Part shown: piece by piece, positions 57,120-64,000 of the stretch | Layout of the letters: each line of letters begins with the position of its first letter | Position numbering within the stretch: the stretch's first letter is position 1 | Assembly (NCBI RefSeq): GCF_003597395.2 | Contig: NC_133782.1 | Coordinates: 7,833,156 to 7,897,155 of the forward strand | Source: Chelonoidis abingdonii | Taxonomy: Eukaryota; Chordata; Testudines; Testudinidae | Direction: 5' to 3' | DNA: 64,000 nt | Notes under the pieces: model-generated | What the model was told of the DNA's origin: nothing | What the model saw: the letters and a program-made list of their open reading frames with translations, nothing else | Database searches by the model: none | Program-made: the position numbers and the translations under genes

Positions 57120-57739
57120 CTTCCATTTATAGGGGACCATAAGCAAAATGTGTTGCAAAAAAGGCGAACAAGATTCTGGGATGTATTAGCAGGAGTGTTA
57201 TTCTTCCACTCTACTCTGTGCTGATTAGGCCTCAGCTGGAGTATTGTGTCCAGTTCTAGGTGCCACATTTCAGGAAGGATGTGCACAAATTGGAGAAAAT
57301 CCAGAGTACAGCAACAAAAATGATTAAAAGTCTAGAAAACATGACCTATGAAGGAAGATTGAAAAAACTGGGTTTGTTTAGTCTGGAAAAGAGAAGACTG
57401 AGAGGGGGCATGATAACAGTTTTTAAGTACATAAAAGTTTGTTACAAGGAGGAGGGAGAAAATTCTTCTTCTTAACCTCTGAGGATAGGACAAGAAGCAA
57501 TGGGCTTAAATTGCAGCAAGGGAGGTTTAGGTTGGACATTAGGAAAAAACTCCTAACTGTCAGGGTGGTTAAGCATTGAAATAAATTGCCTAGGATGGCT
57601 GTGAAATCTCCGTCACTGGAGATTTTTAAGAGCAGATTAGACAAACATCTGTCAGGGATGGTCAGATAGTCCTGCCATGAGTGCAAGGGAGTGGACAAGA
57701 TGACCTCTTGAAGTCCCTTTCAGTTATATGATTCTACAA
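57120..57739 (+). mobile_element. CR1 LINE 3' end (ORF2 tail, 3' UTR and octamer tail)
   Basis: Contains the end of ORF2 (57230-57475), then the 3' UTR with 'AGGACAAGAAGCAATGGGC', 'AGGTTTAGGTTGGACATTAGG' and 'GATGACCTCTTGAAGTCCC', and a worn ATATGATTCTAC tail at 57726-57737. The orientation matches the other CR1 tail at 58352. 5'-truncated as usual. Confidence 0.92.
57260..57475 (+). pseudogene. CR1 ORF2 C-terminal coding remnant
   Basis: 71 codons in frame, including FRKDVHKLEKIQSTATKMIK, ENMTYEGRLKKLGLFSLEKR and GGMITVFKYIK, the well-conserved C-terminus of the CR1 ORF2 protein, ending at a natural stop. The first ATG is internal to the ancestral frame, so it is not a true start. The endonuclease and polymerase domains are missing and no promoter is present. 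Not a host gene. Confidence 0.9.
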
Positions 57740-58351
57740 TTTTGGTTCAAAAGAGTGTGGACCTGTTGACTTTCAGGTCTCATGGTAAGGTCTTCCTTTT
57801 CTCTCTGGTTTTAAAGAAAAGGATTGGTTGAGGAGGGTTTAAAGAGGCAATTGATTGCTAGCCCTGATAGCCTAGGTAAGAGTTTGCCATTTGATACTGG
57901 TTTATGCTGTAAGATTTATGAGGGTTTTTATATTGTACATATGCTGAGGGTGAAGGTTAAGCACTTAGGGCCTCATCCAAAGCTCACTGAAGTCAGTGGA
58001 AAGACTTCCGTTGATTTCTGTGGGCTGTGCATCAGTCCCTTGGGGGGAAAATCTAAAATAATAAAATAACTCAAGTTAGTTATCCAGCATATGACTGTGC
58101 TGAGAAGATGCTCTCCTGGCACATACACAAATCAAGATTTCAAGATTTATTTACACTATCTTCCTTTCTCTAAAAGGATAATCAATGTACCCAAAATCAA
58201 TGCTTCAATAGTTATCCCACACAAAGAGAGTATGGTAAAGAAGTGTGCCCCGGATGTATTTACTTGTGAGATATTTTTTCTTTTCTTGTATAACATCTTA
58301 GTCTCCTGCAGAATGTCTTGGATGATAATGATAATTATGTAGTAAGATGAT
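57740..58351. other. Unique DNA with a palindrome-family copy
   Basis: 57968-58038 reads 'AGCTCACTGAAGTCAGTGG' and 'AAGACTTCCGTTGATTTC' in the layout of the dispersed palindrome family. No gene. Confidence 0.45.
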
Positions 58352-58509
58352 GATGTGGAGCCTCCATCACTGGAGGTTTTAAAGAATGGATTAGACACAC
58401 ACCTGTCAGAGAGGTTGTAGATAATTCCTAATCCTCCCTCAGTCTAGGGGACTGGACTAGATGACCTCTCAAGGTTCCTTCCAGTCCTATATTACTATGA
58501 TTCTATGAT
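58352..58509 (+). repeat. CR1 LINE 3' UTR and tail (plus strand)
   Basis: 'GTGGAGCCTCCATCACTGGAGG', then 'TTAGACACACACCTGTCAG' and 'GACTGGACTAGATGACC', ending in TATGATTCTATGATA, a clear CR1 octamer tail. About 160 bp remain. Confidence 0.9.
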
Positions 58510-60784
58510 AAACTTTCACTATAGAGTAAAACTTAACAAAAATTCAGCCTCAGCTAGATTTGAGCTCAGTCTTTTAACTGTATGGCAAAGATTTTATTCA
58601 CTAGACTAAGGTTAACAGTCTTGAGAAGTTGCAGGTGTTAAATTAACCATCAGAGACGGCTCATTTCCTAAGTGCCGCAGAAACATATTGAAAATTACAC
58701 AGAATAATAATTACAAATTGAATTGAAGGGCTAGAGAGGGTAAGAAAAAGTATGTTGTTTTATTCATATAAAGCACTACATGTTCATGAAATGTTAGGTC
58801 TATTGGCATTATGTAAATTGGCATCGGTCCATTGACTTCAATGTAACAACAGCTGAGGATCTAGCCCTATATATCCAAAATCCAAGTGATGAAGAACAAG
58901 AAGTTTCCTACTTCTTGGGACTCTGTTCCTCTATAACTATCACCCTAAGTAGCTATAATGTGCTGTGTGACCTCAAAGGGAGCAGGTTTATGTAAACACT
59001 CATAGGGACACATTTTCAAGGGAGCGTCTTAAATAGGGGCCACAGTATTTGCATGTGCTCCTATTTGCATTCTCAGAACGGGTAGGCAGACAGCAAGCAC
59101 AGGGAGATTGTGACTGCCCAGTTGCCTATATACATGCCTTCTTCCATGTAAATATTAGTGAAAGTAGAAAAGAGTGAACATGCAATCTGTATGAATGCCA
59201 TTGGTAAGATTGGATCAGAAAGAGGAAAGCCCCCAGACCTGGTATCATGGAGACCAATGACAGTACCCTCAATTTGCCCATCACACTTAGACTTGCACAA
59301 ATAGTGATAGCAGCTCTCTTCTTCTAAGTCTTTGAGTCTCTCTCTGGACACGGAATACTTTTTCACTTTGCCCATTAAAAGGTTTGACTATCATGAACGA
59401 TTCACTGACCTTTCAGTCAGCACTCGGATTCACATACTTGTTTGTGTGTAGCTCTATCCCTACCTTGCAGAGATTTTTGGTGATGGTCCACGTCTGACTT
59501 TTACATCCTGAAAAATATTTTGTTAGGCCACCAGGGTTCCAGCTATTAACATACACAGGCAGCATGTCAGGAGTCAGGACATTCAACAGAGCTGCTCTCC
59601 AGGCAGCCTCCCCAGTACAGCTGGCCTGCAGCAGGCTGTCTCATTGGCCATGCCCCCCAATTGGCTACAGGGGCCAGGAGGCCAGCTCTTAAACCAGCAG
59701 CAGCAGCAGCTTGCTGGCTGCTCTCTGTTCATAAGTGTGCTTGTTCCTGTGTTACCTTATTCCTGCTGCCCCCTGCCTTGCACGTTGCACCCAGCTTTGT
59801 CTCTGTCCTGTCCTTGCCTGCTACCCTGCTTGCTCCAGTTCCCAACCTCCAGCTTTGACCCTTGGCTTTTGCTCCTGCTTCTGACTACTGACACTGACTC
59901 TGTGTCTGACCTGGTCCTAAGTTCCTGATGCCCACTCTGCCCACTAGGCTAGATTCCCCTCGGCCTGGTCAGCTGACATTGCATTACGTCTTAAAGGCAG
60001 TGCCAAGACCATCTAAGGTTGCCCATTTCTGCCATAAGAATGAGGCTGAAGCACAGGCCTGCATGTCCAGTTCCTTCCCCTCCCCTCCATCCCCCATTTG
60101 TTCCTGAGGTCAGATATTTATCTCCATTAATCCAAGACCAAATCTTTCCTCCAACAGCATTTTCCATAGCATCCCTTTACAGTAAATTGTACCTGTAGCA
60201 GAGCTGTCACTAAGAAATTCTGCTGCTTAATGAATTTTTAAGGTCCAAATGGTTGTTACTAGAAGATAATGGGCAAGATTCTGATTCCATTTACCCCAGT
60301 ATAAATCTGGAGTCACTCTAGCGAAGTCAGGGAGTTAAAGCAGTGTAAATAAGATCAAAATCCAGTCCAATGATTTTATGTAGAGAAAAGAAATCCAGAG
60401 CTGTAAAGGCATGTATATTTGTGACTGCAACATGTCTGATCATCATTTATTCCTGCTAGAGCTAGCTGAAGTTTTATTTGAACAAACTTTTTTCTAATTG
60501 AAAAATGGCCTTTTGTGGAGGAATTTTTTTAATTAATAGACAGTCAAAAGTTTTCAGACAAAAGGTGTCTATTTTAAACATAGATAAAATATTTTATTAA
60601 ATTATTTCATTTACTGAACACTGAGTTCCAAAACATTGGGGAGGGGTGAGCATTGAAAAGAAAATTTGTGACATATTCTGGCAAATAAAACAAAAATGCT
60701 CCCGCTTCAAAAAATGAAAAGAACTGTGAGTATAAACCCTATGGAAGGCGGGGTCTTATTAGTCTGGTGCAGACAAGTATAACT
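58510..60784. other. Non-coding; (CAG)n and possible unclassified repeat
   Basis: 58811-58875 ('TGTAAATTGGCATCGG', 'CCATTGACTTCAATG', 'CAGCTGAGGATC') is another palindrome-family copy. 59550-59960 is C/T-rich with a (CAG)5 at 59695-59710 and many CTGCC/CCTGC words, which could be an old LTR or other dispersed repeat, unproven. The 94-codon frame there has no domain. A fragment at 60280-60330 (CCAGTATAAATCTGGAGTCAC) belongs to the palindrome family. Confidence 0.4.
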
Positions 60785-60960
60785 TGGGGTTATGCAATAC
60801 AATTTAGAAAGGGAAAACATAGGCTGAATAGCATGAAAATATTTTTGATGGTGCGATATTAGATTCTGGAATAGTCTGTCCAAGTATGTAGTGGAAGCCA
60901 CAGGTAGAGATATTAAAAATGAGACTGGACAAAACACTGGAAAATGTACTGGAAAGAACA
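60785..60960 (+). repeat. CR1 LINE 3' UTR fragment (plus strand)
   Basis: 'GGCTGAATAGCATGAAAATAT', 'TTAGATTCTGGAATAGTCTG', 'GTAGTGGAAGCCACAG' and 'AAAAATGAGACTGGACAAAAC' follow the order of the CR1 3' UTR. The terminal octamer tail is missing. Confidence 0.75.
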
Positions 60961-61630
60961 GTCATGTCAGTTGCTTTTTTGGTCTTCAGTTTCCATGACT
61001 GCCTGCACACACAACCGCAGTAAATAATACTTTCCTATTCCTTGGCACTTGGTAATAATCCTGGAAGTTACCAAGTTATTGCAATTATAATTACTACATA
61101 ATGTGCAGCAGTAAGATGTCACAATAACCATCTCCCTTACTGAGAGGGAAAAAAATAACCTTGTATTTTATTTACCCTGTCACCATGTGGAACTTGCCTT
61201 ACAATGTAATTACATGGTCAGTAGTTACATTGCTCTACGGTTGATGGTCTCCTGTAAACAAAAAATAAGATCAACAAATTCTACTTGCAACCATTTGGAT
61301 ACTAAATACAGGGGACGAGTCTTTCGAAACCTCTAGAGCCTAGGATAGTGTGCACACAACCGCATGCCTAATTTCAGCACAGTTACCATGTTTGTGCAAT
61401 GCAAATCGTGTACAATTGGCCCTGTACAAATGGCTTCTCTTTACTGTGCAATTACCTAATTTGCACACTTAGTCACCATAATGGTGTGCATAAATTACGT
61501 GTGCAATTGCCTGATGTTACTATGATTATCATAGCCTCATCTACAGGACCCCACTCATTATGGGGCCCCATTATGTCAGTCTTTGTATTTGCACATTAAA
61601 AAAGACAGTTCCTGCTCCAAAGTACATAGA
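60961..61630. other. No feature recognised
   Basis: AT-rich, non-coding. Confidence 0.35.
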
Positions 61631-61634
61631 CAAG

Positions 61635-61790
61635 ACGGACAAAGGAACTATTACCATTCCCATTCTACACACAGAGCGATGAAGTGACTTGCCAAGACTA
61701 TGCAAGAAGCTTGAGAGAGAGCTAGGACCAGAACTCAGATTGCTTGAGACTGAGATCATAGTCTTAACCACAAGACTACCCTTCTTCTTA
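61635..61790 (-). repeat. MIR-type SINE (minus strand)
   Basis: 'ACAGAGCGATGAAGTGACTTGCC', 'GAGCTAGGACCAGAACTCAG' and 'AACCACAAGACTACC' are the reverse complement of MIR in the correct order. The 90-codon plus-strand frame through it is not a gene. Confidence 0.72.
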
Positions 61791-62649
61791 GCTGGAAGTT
61801 TGCTTGTGGCCACTACACTCCATAGGTTTGAAAACCTGACCTATAAACCTGCAATGGAAAAGGGTGGGAGGAGCTGGGGGGAAATGAGAAGCTTTATTTA
61901 TTTATATGACCTTAAAAAGATGACTCCCCCAGAGTACCGTAACATGACTGATGCAAGTTGACAGGGCAGTATGTCCCAGCTGCCATTTGCAAAACAAAGG
62001 AAAACTATATACAAATATCAGCTGTAAAATTACTTGAACCCATTAGTTTAATTATTATCATTAATCAAGATGAGACGCTTGATACCTCATGTACTTTCAT
62101 GAGTAATAAATGAGCCTTTTATATAACAAAACAGCAGGTACCTCCCCCTTCCCCTGCTTTTCGATACCAGTGCTTCTGCCTGAACGTTGAGCTGATACTG
62201 AACCAGAGTCTCAGGGCTGGCTGCTCATTTGGAATAAAGCCAGATGTCAGACAGTTCTGCTGGGAACAATCCAAGTTTTCTAGCAGGTAGAGTAACTGGC
62301 AGAATATTTCTTTTGTAAGCTCTTTGGGGTGGGGGACTTCCCATTAATTTGTTTGTAAAACCCCTGACACAACAGATGGTTCCTGGGTACTACCGTAATA
62401 AACACGATTAACAATAATCAATCCAAAGCCTGTAGCAATAGCCTTTCCATCACTTGACCTCCCTGAGGAGGGAGCCTTCATTGAGCTAGATTTTAAAGCT
62501 TCCATCTCCGAGTGGAATCTGTGGATTGGATTAGCGGTAGCCCCACTGCCTGCCCTCTCCTAGGGTGAATTCCTGGTGTATTTGCCCCTTCAAACTCAAA
62601 GATGTTTGCAGTTTTCACCCCCTTGAACCTGACACAATGAATCTGTCCA
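61791..62649. other. No feature recognised
   Basis: Non-coding, mixed composition. Confidence 0.35.
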
Positions 62650-62880
62650 TTATAATTATATGTTGCCTTTCATCTGAGGTTCTCCAAGTGCTTTACGCAT
62701 ATTACCCTCACAACCTCCACTGCGGGTGGTAAGTATTGACTACATTCGTATTATTATATACACTCACAGATGGAGGGTGGGAGGGAACTGAGAAGTAGAA
62801 GGGTAAAGTAATATGCCCTGGGTTACACAATGAGTCAGTGTCAGAGACGGGGATGGGATCTCAGGAGAACTGTCAGGCTT
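62650..62880 (-). repeat. MIR-type SINE (minus strand)
   Basis: 'AGTGCTTTACGCATATTACCC' then 'CACAGATGGAGGGTGGG', 'GGGTAAAGTAATATGCCC' and 'CACAATGAGTCAGTGTCAG' follow the reverse MIR order across more than 200 bp. Confidence 0.75.
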
Positions 62881-63124
62881 GCACTAGACACAAGAAGGTG
62901 TCAGGCCAGGTGCCAGCAATGAGGTGCTTTAATTTTTGTGGCGCTATCTCTACTCGCCACAAGTGGAAGCCGGTGCAATAAAGAATTATTGTCTTTTCTG
63001 ATGTTCCTGAATCAACTACTGTCATAAAAATTATTCTGCCTTCCAGCTGAAAGGGCCAGATTCATCTCTGAAACCCATGGAATTGCACCGGGATCAATTT
63101 GGCGCTACAAACTGTTAGATTACT
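62881..63124. other. No feature recognised
   Basis: Short non-coding interval between two MIR-like fragments. Confidence 0.35.
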
Positions 63125-63300
63125 ATTTATATAGTGGTAGAACCCTCATTGTGGTAGGCACTGTATGGACACCTAGTAAGAGAGAATCATTGCCTTGAAG
63201 AGTTTACAATTTAAATAGACAAGACAGAAAGCCTTGAAGAGAAGTGAATTGCCTTTGTCACGCAGCTGGACAATGTGAGAGCCTAGATCAGAAGAGAGTC
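63125..63300 (-). repeat. MIR-like SINE fragment (minus strand)
   Basis: 'GGCACTGTATGGACACCTAG', 'TGCCTTGAAGAGTTTACAAT' and 'GAATTGCCTTTGTCACGCAG' resemble a diverged MIR-family or related ancient SINE in reverse orientation. Confidence 0.5.
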
Positions 63301-64000
63301 ATCCAGGGACTCAAGGTGGGAGGCTGCTCTGGAGAGCCCTCTTGTGCTTATGTCTGAATAAATGATATGATTACAGATCTCCTGCCTTGGCTCTCCATCT
63401 TCTGCGTACAGTGAGGTTTCCTCTAAGTAGTTCGGTGAACATGTCTCCTACGGATACCAGCACAACATGCTTTCACTTGTTTGCACACTCTGCTGCTGTT
63501 CACTTTCCCGCCCTCATGCCTTGCGTAGAATTGAATCCACTTGTTAGCTCTTTGTAACAAGCTCTAGTTTCAAAAAGCTAAATGCTTTATTCCCAAGAAT
63601 GGCCTTAAAGATAAGATTCACCAGCCATGGCAGCACAATGCAGATCTTAGTAAGAGAAATAAATGTCCCTTCATTTTATAACTGTCTTTCCAGCACTTTA
63701 TCTGCAATGGGCACAAACAGAGTCTTCGGCTATCTGTGTTACTAAATATATTAAAAGATAACTCAACAATTTCTGAAGGATATATTTCTATCAAAATAGT
63801 CCAATGGTTTTTTATCCAGTAAACACTCACTATTTAGTCCTTTCTCCTTTTTAATATCCATTTTCCTCCTGTGTATATGTGCCCACGTTTCCTCTAGGCA
63901 CAGGAGAATTCTAGTCCATAACCAAGCTGGGAAACACTTGATCATCAACAAAAAAAAAGGCTATGAGGAGACTGCTTAATTAATCTCATTATAGGGCATT
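63301..64000. other. No feature recognised
   Basis: Non-coding to the end of the window; an A run at 63951-63958 and short frames without domains. Confidence 0.35.

Overview
The window reads as non-coding (intergenic or intronic) DNA of a vertebrate, most likely a cryptodiran turtle. No open frame looks like a complete protein-coding gene. The longest frames (about 214 and 179 codons) have no recognisable domain. The turtle assignment rests on two tRNA-derived SINEs with a CR1-type tail (35164-35352 and 42654-42851) that match the Cry I / tortoise Pol III SINE architecture, many 5'-truncated CR1 LINE tails, and several DNA-transposon and LTR families that I recognise from turtle assemblies from memory. 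No database search was run.

Layout. 1-9.8 kb is mostly single-copy and AT-rich. It has little recognisable young repeat, several homopurine/homopyrimidine tracts (5.27-5.36, 8.69-9.0 and 9.27-9.52 kb), a cluster of muscle-type transcription-factor sites (CArG-like, CAGCTG E-box, MEF2 consensus) at 9.15-9.31 kb, and strong splice-donor-like sequences on the minus strand at 9613, 9344 and 4988. If a gene promoter or alternative 5' exon lies in this window, that is where I would look. 9.8-26 kb is mostly featureless, with an old CR1 tail, a MIR, a recent 473-bp tandem duplication (16567-17504), a hAT-type element with an 8-bp target duplication (20352-20900) and palindromic MITEs. 26.6-31.4 kb is a dense retroelement cluster: MIR, a broken CR1 reverse-transcriptase fragment, then LTR-type sequences in both orientations. 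32.4-35.4 kb holds a LINE ORF2 remnant, TA-flanked palindromic MITEs, a 150-bp tandem duplication, another LTR and a SINE. 40.5-41.2 kb contains a hAT MITE caught in a larger fold-back palindrome. 46306-48251 is a PIF/Harbinger-like DNA transposon with terminal inverted repeats, a 3-bp target duplication and a decayed Myb-like frame. 52.5-53.0 kb is a MIR split by a young hAT MITE. 55.3-61 kb holds another hAT-like element, two LINE C-terminal remnants and CR1 tails. 61.6-63.3 kb holds MIR remnants.

No cellular gene was identified, so the 'system' here is transposon history. Two different MITEs share one internal core but have unrelated termini (40647-40979 versus 52558-52880), and several loci show inverted duplications best explained by template switching. 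I found no credible new multi-gene system. All family names come from pattern recognition and need a RepeatMasker/Dfam check.
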